A stretch of DNA of 64,000 nt, from assembly GCA_963798655.1 (NCBI GenBank), contig CAWCUH010000012.1, forward strand, positions 1 to 64,000. The letters are read 5' to 3'. The position numbers and the translations under genes are program-made. This document shows positions 36,902-45,618 of the stretch, piece after piece (the stretch's first letter is position 1; each line of letters opens with the position of its first letter). The notes under the pieces are model-generated. The model saw only the letters and a program-made list of their open reading frames with translations. It was not told the origin of the DNA and did not search any database. This DNA comes from CAVSMC01 sp963798655 (GTDB lineage: Bacteria; Pseudomonadota; Gammaproteobacteria; Burkholderiales; Casimicrobiaceae).

Positions 36902-39241
36902 GTGAAAGCGGTTCTATGTGCATTTGCGCTGCTCGCGCTGTCGGCCGCCGCCCAGGCGGCCCCGCTCACGGTCACCAACACCAACAACAGCGGTGCGGGA
37001 AGCCTGCGCGCCGCCGTCGCCGCTTCCGCGAGCGGCGACACGATCACCTTCGATCCGGCCGTCACGGGCACCATCCTGCTCACGTCGGGGCAAATCCAGA
37101 TCCCGCATGCACTGACGATCACGGGGCCCGGATGGCTCAAGCTCGCGATCGACGGGAACTACAACGATCGCATCTTCCAGATCATCGAGCCGGGTGGCGG
37201 CACCTGTCCGGTGTCGGGCACTGACTATCTGGTCAGCATCTCGGGACTGGAGCTCAGAGGCGGCCGGAGAAGCTCGGACAACTCCGGCGGCGCCATCCAG
37301 ACGTTCCACAGCCTGCAGCTCGACTCGGTGGTCCTCGACGACAACACGGCCAAGGCAGGCGGCGCTGTCAGCTTCCTCACGCAATACTCCGGGCAGTCGC
37401 TGACGATCGCGAACTCCTATCTTGTCTTCAACTTCGCCCGGCCGCTCACGCCCATCACGTCGAACAACCAGGGCGGCGCGGTCCAAATCTCGGAGAATTG
37501 TTTCGACAACGCGACCCGCAATGTCAACAAGGCGATTCCCGTCACCGTCACGATCTCGAACAGCCTCTTCTCCGCTAATCGTGTGCAGCCGGTGAGCCTG
37601 ACCGGATGGGCCGGTCGCGGCGGTGCGATCTTCTCGTACGCGTATGCCGACATCACGATCACCGACAGCCGGATCGTCGACAACCACGTCGACGTCCCGA
37701 ATCCGCCCGACCCGAACGTCGCCTATCAGGGCGGCGCCCTCCGCGTCTACGCGAAGTCGCTGACGATCCAGCGGACGGAGGTCTCCGACAACAGCGTGTT
37801 CGACGCGACTGCTACCGACCAGACGCGCGGCGGCGGACTGCACCTCCTCACGGTCGGGCCCAACCTGCAGACGCCGGCGGACGCGATGGCGGTCAAGATC
37901 GTCGATTCGACGATCTCGGGCAACAGCGTCAGCGCCACCGCCGGCGCGATGCTCATCAACGGCAACACCGCGGTCGAGCTCGACAACACGACGATCAGCA
38001 ACAATGCCGCGGCCAACACGCGGACGGGCGGAGTCATCGTCACCACCGGGGGGACGGACTGCCCCAGCCCGCCTTGTCCGAACGCCTCGCCGCCGACGCT
38101 GACGATGGCCTCCTCGATCCTCGCCAACAGTGTGACCGGCATTCTGGATCTCGCGGTGAACGCAGCGACGATACCAACCTTCACCGTCAACGCCGACCAT
38201 TCGCTGATTGAGACGATCTGCGCGCCGAGCGCGAGCTGTGGCGTGGTCACCGTTTCGGGCAGCGGCAACTTCACGGCGACGGATCCGATGCTCGGTTCGC
38301 TGGGGTTCAACGGTGGCCGAACGCGGACGCACCCGCCACTGCCCGGCAGCCCGGTGATCGACGCCGGCGCCAATCCGCTGTCGCTGAGCGGCGACCAGCG
38401 GAACGCGCCACGGGTCGTCGGCGTCGCAGCCGACATGGGCGCGTTCGAATCGGTCGTCATTCCGACGCGGCTGCTGGTGCCGGACGGCACGTCGCTCAAG
38501 CAGACTTTCGGGGCCTATCCGGACACGAAGTGGTTCGCGCTCGGCGTCGAGCCCGGCAAGACATACGTGATCGAGGCGGCCGATACGGACGGCGACCTCG
38601 TCGCCAACGCGATCGGCGCCATGAACCTCTACGACGTCGACGGCGTCTCGCCGCCGCCGGAGGCGAACGTCGACTGCAGCTCCGGCCCGCGGCCGCCGGC
38701 GGTCGACGTGAATGTCGACGGCATCCGCTGCGTCCTGCGTACATCGCCGCCGCAGTACGTGACGTACCTGAACAAGCGGCCGGTCATGGTCAAGGTTTCC
38801 CGCGGGAACGCAGGCGGCGGCTCGCAATTCAAGATCCGAGCGCGTGAGGCCACGATCTACGGGCGCTGGCTCATCAACAACTTCGATTACCACCTGGAAG
38901 TCGAGAACTCGACCGGCGACGCGATGTGCGTCGAGGTCACGCAGTACCCGGCGTCGGGGCTGACCTACGACCCGTACATCGGATGGCAGGGCGGTGTCGG
39001 GCAGTTCACGATGAACGTGCCGGCGTTCGGCGCGGTAAAGAATGTGTCGATGGCGGGAGCGAGCGTCGGCGACAACAACGAGACAGAAGGCACGTTCCGC
39101 ATCGGCGCGTGTCCGTCGCCGGCCAATCTGATCGCGGGCGCCTTGCATGTTTCGTCGTACGCGTTCAACAGCCTGGCGAACAAGTACATCTACTTCTTCA
39201 CCACGACGGCAAACGAAGGCAAGACGCGCAGCAGCTGGTGA
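36902..39241 (+). CDS. Array gene 6: secreted beta-helix protein with shared C-terminal domain (779 aa)
   Basis: Intact equivalent of array gene 1. GTG 36902 after AGGGAGG; signal peptide MKAVLCAFALLALSAAAQA. Beta-helix residues ~20-515: PLTVTNTNNSGAGSLRAAV, ALTITGPGWLKLAIDGN, LQLDSVVLDDNTAKAGGAVSF, ADITITDSRIVDNHVD, VKIVDSTISGNSVS, VELDNTTISNN and DMGAFESV, each a family landmark. Residues ~521-779 are the shared domain (RLLVPDGTSLKQTFGAYPDTKWF ... NLIAGALHVSSYAFN ... TRSSW) with the four Cys. The CSLREAI-type start is known from polymorphic-membrane/adhesin-like secreted proteins. No catalytic residues identified. Confidence 0.87.
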   Translation: MKAVLCAFALLALSAAAQAAPLTVTNTNNSGAGSLRAAVAASASGDTITFDPAVTGTILLTSGQIQIPHALTITGPGWLKLAIDGNYNDRIFQIIEPGGGTCPVSGTDYLVSISGLELRGGRRSSDNSGGAIQTFHSLQLDSVVLDDNTAKAGGAVSFLTQYSGQSLTIANSYLVFNFARPLTPITSNNQGGAVQISENCFDNATRNVNKAIPVTVTISNSLFSANRVQPVSLTGWAGRGGAIFSYAYADITITDSRIVDNHVDVPNPPDPNVAYQGGALRVYAKSLTIQRTEVSDNSVFDATATDQTRGGGLHLLTVGPNLQTPADAMAVKIVDSTISGNSVSATAGAMLINGNTAVELDNTTISNNAAANTRTGGVIVTTGGTDCPSPPCPNASPPTLTMASSILANSVTGILDLAVNAATIPTFTVNADHSLIETICAPSASCGVVTVSGSGNFTATDPMLGSLGFNGGRTRTHPPLPGSPVIDAGANPLSLSGDQRNAPRVVGVAADMGAFESVVIPTRLLVPDGTSLKQTFGAYPDTKWFALGVEPGKTYVIEAADTDGDLVANAIGAMNLYDVDGVSPPPEANVDCSSGPRPPAVDVNVDGIRCVLRTSPPQYVTYLNKRPVMVKVSRGNAGGGSQFKIRAREATIYGRWLINNFDYHLEVENSTGDAMCVEVTQYPASGLTYDPYIGWQGGVGQFTMNVPAFGAVKNVSMAGASVGDNNETEGTFRIGACPSPANLIAGALHVSSYAFNSLANKYIYFFTTTANEGKTRSSW

Positions 39242-39262
39242 ACCGCGAAAAGGGAGCACACC

Positions 39263-40114
39263 ATGAAGAACAGTGTCGTTGCAACCGCAATTCTCGTCGC
39301 GGCGCTCGCCGTGCCGCTGCACGCGCACGCTGCGGGCCCGCTCGCGAACACGTCGGTGGCCAATGCGCGCGTCGTGGTGCCCGACGGCTCGTCGCTGCTG
39401 CAGGCGATCGGCGGCGGCGAGACGCGCTGGTTCGTCTTCGGCGTCGAGCCCGGCAAGAGCTACGTCGTCGAAGTCGTCGACCCCTACGGCGACCTCGCCT
39501 CGAACACCATCGGCGCCGTCGCGATCACCGACGCGAGCGGCGCCGCCCCACCGCCGGAGGCGACCGTCGACTGCACGGCGAACCAGCGCGCGCCCGCGCT
39601 CGAGGTCGCCGCCGACGGCAAGCGCTGCGTCGTGCGCGCCTTTCCGCCGGCGATCGGCAACGCACAGAACAAGCGCGGCATCTACGTCTCGGTCGGCTCG
39701 GTCGCCGGTACGCAGTTCCAGGTCCGCGTGCGCGAGAGCACGATGTACGGCCGCTGGACCACCAACGGCTACGACTTCCACGTCGAGCTCGAGAACACCA
39801 CCTCCGACTCGATCTGCGCGGAGATCGTGTTCTACCCCAACAGCGGCGACACGTTCGGCGTCACCTGGAGCGGTGGTTTGTTGACCCGCACGCTGACCAT
39901 CCCGCCGTTCGGCGCCAACAAGACGATCCTCAACAACGCGACGCTGGTGGGCCCGGACAACAAGGGCACGGTGCGCATCGGTGCCTGCGGCACGGCCAAT
40001 CTCGTGCCCGGCGCGCTGCACGTGAGCACCTATGCGTACAACCCGGTCACCGACAAATTCCTCTACTTCTTCACCAACGCCGCGAACAACGGCTCCACCG
40101 CGAACAGCTGGTGA
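39263..40114 (+). CDS. Array gene 7: secreted stand-alone domain protein (283 aa)
   Basis: Third stand-alone copy. The signal peptide MKNSVVATAILVAALAVPLHAHA is unlike those of genes 2 and 5, whereas the mature protein from AGPLANTSVANARVV onward is almost identical to both. DNA identity resumes sharply at the mature region, suggesting gene conversion or domain swapping behind different signal sequences. AAAGGGAG precedes the ATG; 21 bases after gene 6. Ends ANSW. Confidence 0.86.
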   Translation: MKNSVVATAILVAALAVPLHAHAAGPLANTSVANARVVVPDGSSLLQAIGGGETRWFVFGVEPGKSYVVEVVDPYGDLASNTIGAVAITDASGAAPPPEATVDCTANQRAPALEVAADGKRCVVRAFPPAIGNAQNKRGIYVSVGSVAGTQFQVRVRESTMYGRWTTNGYDFHVELENTTSDSICAEIVFYPNSGDTFGVTWSGGLLTRTLTIPPFGANKTILNNATLVGPDNKGTVRIGACGTANLVPGALHVSTYAYNPVTDKFLYFFTNAANNGSTANSW

Positions 40115-40191
40115 TAGCGCCGCTCGATCGCGCGCGCGCCGATCGGCCTGCGCTGCGCGTGCGCGGAAGTACGATTCGAACGGAGTGGGGA

Positions 40192-42672
40192 ATGACGGTC
40201 GTCTCGAACGCACGATCCGCTCGCGCGAGCGGTCGTCGCGCACTGATAGTCGCCGCGACAGTCGCCGCGCTCACGCCGATGCTCTCGCCCGTCTTCGCAG
40301 CACCGGGCGAGCCGGCCGACGGATATACGTACGCGCAACCCGCGATCGCGCCGGCGCAATACACCGGCGACCTGAGCAAGCTGCCGCCGTTGTCGCCCGC
40401 TCCACCGCGCGCGCCGTCCATCCGGCCGCTGTTGCTGCCGCCGTCATCGAAGGTCGCGCCGGCGTCGGCGTTCGAGCCGCAGCCGGCGGCGCCGGTCGGT
40501 CCTCTCGCGCCAATGCCGGGTCCGCTGCAGAACTTCGCCGGCATGAGCTTCGCCGACTCATGCACCGGCGGACCATGCGGCGCGGGCTGGCCGCCCGACA
40601 CCAACGGCGACGTCGGGCCGCGCCACTACATCCAGGCGGTGAATTCGGCGTACGCGATCTACAGCAAGACCGGCACGCTGCTCGCGGCGTTCACCGAGGA
40701 CAACCTGTGGCAGGGCACGAGCCAGCCGCAGTGCGACGGCAACAGTCAGGGCGATCCGATCGTCGTCTACGACCGGCTCGCCGATCGCTGGATCCTGTCG
40801 CACTTCGCGTTCTCGAGCGCAGCGGGGCCGTTCTATCAGTGCATCGCGGCATCGAAGACGAGCGATCCCGTCGCCGGTGGCTGGTGGCTTTACGCCGTCC
40901 GCATGGATCCGGGTGGAATCGGACTGCCGGCGAACGGCTACCTCGCCGATTATCCGAAGTTCGGTGTCTGGCACGACTGTCTTTACCTCGGTGCGAACGA
41001 GTTCCTCGGCTTCGGCCCGTTTCGCGGCGCCGTCTTCGGCACGTTCAGCCGTGCCGACCTGTACAGCGGCGCGCCGCTGACGTACGGGCTGGGCTTCGTT
41101 CCCGCATCGGCGAACATCGCCAGCATGTTTCCGAGCACCGACGCTGGCGGGGGTCCGAACGCCGCGCTTCCCGGGACACCGAACTATTACGTGAGCGAGT
41201 CGCAAACCGCGTTCAACTTCGAAGTGCGAAAGCTCACCGCGGGCCCGAACTGCGGCGGCGGAGGCACGCTTGGCGCGGCGACGATCGTCAGCCAGACCGC
41301 GTATCCGTTCGCGAATTTCGGAACGGCGGTTCCGCAGCCGAATACCGCACAGGCGCTCGACAATATCGACGACCGCATCATGCAGAAGGTGCAGTACCGG
41401 CGCATCGGCAGCACCGAGTCGCTGTGGATCACGCACAACGTCGACACCGCGTCGGGGACGACCGCGATGCAATGGGCGCAGATCAACGTGACCGGCGGCA
41501 CGGTCGTCACGACGCCGGTGCAGCAGCAGATCTACGCGCCCGACACGACGCTCTATCGCTGGATGGGCAGCCTCGCCGTCGACGCACAGGGCAACATGGC
41601 TCTCGGCTTCAGCACGTCGAACGGCACCAGCCCGAACTTCCCGAGCATCGCGTATGCCGGCCGGCTTGCGACCGACCCGCTCGCCACGTTGCCGCGAACG
41701 GAGGTGCAGCTGGTAGCAGGCGGCGGATCGCAGACGGTCAACGAGCGTTGGGGCGATTACAGCGCGATGAGCATCGATCCGGCCGACGACTGCACGTTCT
41801 GGTACACGAACGAGTATTACGACAACCAAACGAGCGGCACCAGCGGCAACTGGCACACGCGGATCGGGTCGTTCAAGTTCCCGAGCTGCGTCGCCGAAAC
41901 GACGCGCGTGCTCGTGCCCGACGGCACGTCGGAGAAGCAGACGTTCGCGAGCTTTCCCGAGACGCGATGGTTCGCACTGACCGTGGAGCCGGGCAAGACG
42001 TATGTCGTCGATACGGTGGACCCGAGCGGCGACCTCGTTGCGAACGCGATCGGGACGCTCGACGTGTACGGCGCCGACGGCGTTACCGCGCCGCCGGAAG
42101 CGAGCGTCGACTGCGCCGGCGCGAACGCCCCGAGGCCACCTTCGCTCGCGGTCGCCGGCGACGGCATCCGCTGCGTCGTGCGCACGGCGCCGCCGGTTGC
42201 CGGATCGCAGCAGAACAAGCGGCCGGTGTACGTGAAGGTGACGCGGGGACTGAACGAGGCGTCGCAGTTCCGCATCCGCGCGCGCGAGGCGACGATTTAC
42301 GGCCGCTGGCTCACCGCGGGCAACTTCGACTACCACGTCGAGGTCGAGAATTCGACCGCTGACCCGATGTGCGTCGAAGTCGCGCGCTATCCGGCGTCGG
42401 GCCTCACGTACGCGACCAGCTGGGCCGGCGCGGTCGATACGTTCACGATGAGCGTGCCGGCTTTCGGCGCGGTCAAGCAGGTGATCAGCCACGGCAGCCT
42501 CGTCGGCCCCGACACCGAGGGAACGCTGCGGATCGGCGCATGCGCTGCGCCGACGAACCTCGTCGCTGGCGGATTGCACGTGAGCACGTATGCGTTCGAC
42601 GCGGTGGCGAACCAGTACATCTATTTCTTCACGACACCGGCGAACGACGGTAAGACGCGCAATACGTTCTGA
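40192..42672 (+). CDS. Array gene 8: secreted propeller-like protein with shared C-terminal domain (826 aa)
   Basis: Signal peptide about 1-36 (ends SPVFA). A Pro/Ala-rich linker (40-110) leads to a ~450-residue region: SCTGGPCGAGWPPDTNGDVGPRHYIQAVNSAYAIY, GDPIVVYDRLADRWILSHFAF, GYLADYPKFGVWHDCLYLGANEF, WGDYSAMSIDPADDCTFWYTNEY. This resembles large secreted bacterial proteins with a predicted beta-propeller and Asp-rich, possibly calcium-binding, turns. The shared domain begins near residue 571 (VLVPDGTSEKQTFASFPETRWF). The C-terminus is TRNTF instead of SSW/NSW, the only member to differ. GGAGTGGGG precedes ATG 40192. Last array gene; convergent with the Rieske gene. Confidence 0.85.
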   Translation: MTVVSNARSARASGRRALIVAATVAALTPMLSPVFAAPGEPADGYTYAQPAIAPAQYTGDLSKLPPLSPAPPRAPSIRPLLLPPSSKVAPASAFEPQPAAPVGPLAPMPGPLQNFAGMSFADSCTGGPCGAGWPPDTNGDVGPRHYIQAVNSAYAIYSKTGTLLAAFTEDNLWQGTSQPQCDGNSQGDPIVVYDRLADRWILSHFAFSSAAGPFYQCIAASKTSDPVAGGWWLYAVRMDPGGIGLPANGYLADYPKFGVWHDCLYLGANEFLGFGPFRGAVFGTFSRADLYSGAPLTYGLGFVPASANIASMFPSTDAGGGPNAALPGTPNYYVSESQTAFNFEVRKLTAGPNCGGGGTLGAATIVSQTAYPFANFGTAVPQPNTAQALDNIDDRIMQKVQYRRIGSTESLWITHNVDTASGTTAMQWAQINVTGGTVVTTPVQQQIYAPDTTLYRWMGSLAVDAQGNMALGFSTSNGTSPNFPSIAYAGRLATDPLATLPRTEVQLVAGGGSQTVNERWGDYSAMSIDPADDCTFWYTNEYYDNQTSGTSGNWHTRIGSFKFPSCVAETTRVLVPDGTSEKQTFASFPETRWFALTVEPGKTYVVDTVDPSGDLVANAIGTLDVYGADGVTAPPEASVDCAGANAPRPPSLAVAGDGIRCVVRTAPPVAGSQQNKRPVYVKVTRGLNEASQFRIRAREATIYGRWLTAGNFDYHVEVENSTADPMCVEVARYPASGLTYATSWAGAVDTFTMSVPAFGAVKQVISHGSLVGPDTEGTLRIGACAAPTNLVAGGLHVSTYAFDAVANQYIYFFTTPANDGKTRNTF

Positions 42673-42698
42673 GCGCGCACCGCGCGGGCGCCTGCGAT

Positions 42699-43790
42699 TC
42701 AGCGGCGCTCGTGCGGCGACGCGAGCACCTCGCAGAGCAGGCGGTGGAAGTGATGGACGCCGCGCTCGCGCGTCGGCGAGTAGCGTCCGCCGCGATAGAG
42801 CCGCGAGCGCACGCCGCGCTGCACCGCTTCGACGATCGCCTCGTCCTCGGCCTCGACGCGGTCGAGCGGACCGCCCGCTCCGCGGTCGAGCATCGCCGCA
42901 TCGCGAACGTAGCTTCGAAACAGCACGCGCGTGCGATCGATCGCCTGCGGCTGCACGACGTTGACCGACACGCCCCAAGGGTAGACGTTCAGCATCGTGC
43001 TCGGGAAGACCCACCAGTACGATGCGGCTACGCGGGGGCCGTTGCCCGCCGTCGCCGCGTCGAACGCTGGCTCGGCGGGCTTCGCCAGCGCCACCTGCAC
43101 GCTCGACCATCGGAAGAGCTCGGTCGCATAGCTGCCGTAGTCGACGGTGTCGTTCAGCGCCGGATGGACGAACGGGATGTGCAAGCCTTCGAGGTAGTTC
43201 TCGACGTAGAGCGCCCAGTGCGCGTCGACGAAGTACTCGCGGTCTCGCGCCGCGTCTCGGCGAAAGCGTTCGACGCGCAGCGGCGCGAGCGCCGACGTGG
43301 CGTCGCCGAAAAAGCGATCGAACGGCGCGAGCGGGTCGAGCGACGCGAACGCATGCCCGGCCCACGTTGCGAAGGGAGCCTCGGGCAGGTCCTCCGCCGC
43401 GGACGGAAAGTCGCAGGCGCCCTCGAACTCCGGCATGAACGTCATGCGGCCCGCGAGATCGAATCGTCGCGAGTGGTAGCCGCAGCGAATGTGCGCGGCG
43501 CTGCACGCGTGGCGGACCAGAATATTGCCGCGGTGCGTGCACACGTTCGACAGGCAGCGCAGCGTGCCGCGCTCATCACGCGCAAGCAGCAGCGGCTCGT
43601 CGAGCATGCCGGGGAGTAGCTCGCGCGGCGACAGCGACGACGCCGTGTCGACATCGGCGAGATCGCCGATCCAGTGCCACGTTCGCGCGAAGACACGCTC
43701 GCATGCGAGCGCATGAGCGTCCGCGTTGCGATAGAACGCCTTGTCGAGCGTGGAGGCGCGCACGATGTCGGGATGAACGGTGTAAGCCAT
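42699..43790 (-). CDS. Rieske non-heme iron oxygenase alpha subunit (363 aa)
   Basis: Ring-hydroxylating-oxygenase type protein. N-terminal Rieske domain with CTHRGN and CGYHSRRF as [2Fe-2S] ligands (two Cys, two His near residues 80-105); the usual Trp of YHxW is replaced by Arg. The C-terminal catalytic domain has ENYLEGLHIPFVHPALND, giving the mononuclear iron His pair. Similar to the choline/carnitine or glycine-betaine oxygenase-like branch in which NYLEGYHIP.VHP is typical. Substrate unknown; no reductase gene adjacent. ATG 43790 is taken after a long unconserved upstream frame. Confidence 0.85.
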   Translation of the reverse strand: MAYTVHPDIVRASTLDKAFYRNADAHALACERVFARTWHWIGDLADVDTASSLSPRELLPGMLDEPLLLARDERGTLRCLSNVCTHRGNILVRHACSAAHIRCGYHSRRFDLAGRMTFMPEFEGACDFPSAAEDLPEAPFATWAGHAFASLDPLAPFDRFFGDATSALAPLRVERFRRDAARDREYFVDAHWALYVENYLEGLHIPFVHPALNDTVDYGSYATELFRWSSVQVALAKPAEPAFDAATAGNGPRVAASYWWVFPSTMLNVYPWGVSVNVVQPQAIDRTRVLFRSYVRDAAMLDRGAGGPLDRVEAEDEAIVEAVQRGVRSRLYRGGRYSPTRERGVHHFHRLLCEVLASPHERR

Positions 43791-43861
43791 GCGTGGGCCT
43801 CGGAACCAAGCACGCGACGCGTAGCCAAACGCCCCCGCGGCGCGTGATCGATCGGACGTCT

Positions 43862-44206
43862 TCAACCCCCGACGGCCGCGAGGTCGAGCGTGTGCGAGCG
43901 TCCGATCCACATCGCGCGGTCGCGATGGTCGCTCAATTCGTCGCCGGTGTTCGGATGCACGAGCACGTCGAGCGCGCCGTGGTTCAACACGAGCCAACCG
44001 ACGACGTCGGCGAGGCGATCGGGCGCAAACGCAAGCTGGAAGCTCCACATCGGATGCGGACCGACCGGACGCTCGTGAAAGCGACCGACCGCGACCGCTT
44101 CGCCGAAATGCGGGCCGATCGCCTCGCGCAGCGCCCAGGCAGCATCGCGCGTCGCCGCGTCGAAGTACGCGTGCGCATGCCAGCTCTCGATAGGGGCGGC
44201 GTTCAT
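43862..44206 (-). CDS. DOPA 4,5-dioxygenase-family protein (114 aa)
   Basis: Small ferredoxin-like-fold protein of the DOPA dioxygenase (aromatic ring-opening) family: SWHAHAYFDAATRDAAWALREAI, PVGPHPMWSFQLAF, VLNHGALDVLVHPNTGDELSDHRDRAMWIG. The His residues of HAHAYF, PHPMW and NHG..VHPNTG are the conserved set. Most bacterial members are uncharacterised. Two close ATGs (44215, 44206) exist; 44206 matches the family start. Lies between the beta-lactamase-fold gene and the Rieske oxygenase in the same orientation. Confidence 0.85.
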   Translation of the reverse strand: MNAAPIESWHAHAYFDAATRDAAWALREAIGPHFGEAVAVGRFHERPVGPHPMWSFQLAFAPDRLADVVGWLVLNHGALDVLVHPNTGDELSDHRDRAMWIGRSHTLDLAAVGG

Positions 44207-44219
44207 CGGCGCCATCCTC

Positions 44220-45257
44220 TCACGCCCCGGTGCCAATCGCACGCTCTGCGATGCCCGACCACGCGGCATCCACTTCGGCGACGAGCTCGGCCACGCGTCC
44301 CTCGTAGCGCGGCGAGAAGTGGAATGGCACGACGCGCTTCGCACCGACTATGCGCGCGATGATCCCCGCCTGGCGCGCGGTCAGGTGGTTCTTTCGCGCC
44401 GCGTGGTCGCGGTCCTCGTCGAGGAACACCGACTCGATGAACAGCACGTCGACGCCGTGCAGCAGCGCGTCGAGCGCGCGCACGTTGTCGTCGGTGTAGC
44501 GGAGATCGGTCACGTAGCCGATGCGCCGGCCCGCTGCGACGTCGAGGATCACGTCGCGCAGCTCGGCAACGCTGCGCGTCGTCGCATGATCGCCGTCGCG
44601 ATCGCGCCAGCGCACGTCGATCGGCGTGTCGGACGGCGCGCCGCTCAGCACCGCGTGCTTCAGGTCGCGCAGCCAGCCGCCGACGGCGAAGCCGAGCTCG
44701 GCGAGCTTGTCCTTGCGCACGTTGACCTGCGCCTTCTCCTCCGCCGCGTACGACAGGCACGCGATGTCGTGGTCGACGAAGCGCGCGCGAACGCGAAACG
44801 TCGTCTCGTCGTGCAGCACGTCGCCGTCGACGACGAAAGGCTCCAGATCCTCGCGCGCGAACGCGTTGCGGCTCGAGAAGCGCGCACGGGTCACGCAGCC
44901 GTCGGCGTCGATGCCGGACGCTTCGACGACGAACTCCATGTCGTAGCGGTGCACGACGTTCCACGTGTACGCGCGAAGCTTGTGCTCGACCTGCGACACG
45001 AAGCCGGGACCGCCGTGCAGCGCGACGCGCGGCTTGCGGCCGAGCACCACGCGCAGCAGGTGGTCGAAGCCCGAGAAGTGGTCCATGTGCGTGTGCGTGA
45101 CGAACACGTCGGACAGGCGCATCAGCTCGCGCGGCGCGAGCGACGAGATGTCGCCGATGTCGAACAGCAGCGCTCGGCGCTCGTCGCGGAAGTCGACGTA
45201 GACGCCGGGGTCGCCGAACGTTTCGTTCGTCAGTCGTGGCTCGAGCAGCGTGTGCAT
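44220..45257 (-). CDS. Metallo-beta-lactamase-fold hydrolase, RNase Z-like (345 aa)
   Basis: MBL-fold protein with the metal motif THTHMDHFSGFDHLL, an Asp/His pair further on (YVTDLRYTDDN) and a C-terminal VVPFHFSPRYEG His motif as in RNase Z/ElaC-like proteins. An insertion in the middle (VDHDIACLSYAAEEKAQVNV, LRDLKHAVLSG) is shared with a group of long uncharacterised members. tRNA 3' processing is possible, but the canonical exosite is not clear. Start at 45257 (MHTLLEPRLTNETFGDPGVYV); a longer frame to 45350 exists. Confidence 0.75.
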   Translation of the reverse strand: MHTLLEPRLTNETFGDPGVYVDFRDERRALLFDIGDISSLAPRELMRLSDVFVTHTHMDHFSGFDHLLRVVLGRKPRVALHGGPGFVSQVEHKLRAYTWNVVHRYDMEFVVEASGIDADGCVTRARFSSRNAFAREDLEPFVVDGDVLHDETTFRVRARFVDHDIACLSYAAEEKAQVNVRKDKLAELGFAVGGWLRDLKHAVLSGAPSDTPIDVRWRDRDGDHATTRSVAELRDVILDVAAGRRIGYVTDLRYTDDNVRALDALLHGVDVLFIESVFLDEDRDHAARKNHLTARQAGIIARIVGAKRVVPFHFSPRYEGRVAELVAEVDAAWSGIAERAIGTGA

Positions 45258-45524
45258 GAACGTGCAGTGCAGGTTCCAGACGTCGAAGCTGCCGCCGTCG
45301 TCAAGGCCGGATCCATCGCGATCTGCTGTTTGCCGCGTGGCGGGAATCAAGGTGCCGCCGCGCGGCGCCGCGATCAGGCGACGCCGCTAGAATACGCGCA
45401 GTCGTTTTCGCCGAATTCCGTTGCCAAAGCGCAACGTGCTCCCGATCCGGCGCGCCACCGGTCCGGCTTCGTCGGGGGCGGCGCAGCACGGCGCTTGCGC
45501 CGGGCGCCGGGGGACGCTGCGGCG

Positions 45525-45551
45525 CTTGAAAAACGCGCGCACCGCCCTCAT
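45525..45551 (+). promoter_or_regulatory. Candidate sigma32 heat-shock promoter of htpG
   Basis: CTTGAAA (45525-45531), 13 bases, then CCCTCAT (45545-45551), compared with the RpoH consensus CTTGAAA-N11-16-CCCCATNT. It is about 70 bases upstream of the htpG ATG. The rest of the 361-base gap (45258-45618) contains no gene that I recognise. Confidence 0.65.
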
Positions 45552-45618
45552 CCATCAGGCGCCGTGGGGCGCCGCTGCGGAGTTCTCGCCGCCCCAGCCA
45601 AACCGAAAGGAACCACCG

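Noticed and set aside
36914..40243. 1109-codon minus-strand open frame opposite array genes 6 and 7
   Set aside because: Arg/Asp/Val-rich shadow of the conserved plus-strand genes, without domain, signal or ribosome binding site.
25954..42672. Reading the array as polymorphic toxins with immunity genes
   Set aside because: The constant part is C-terminal and the variable part N-terminal, the opposite of polymorphic toxins; the small genes are exported copies of the constant domain, not immunity-like proteins.
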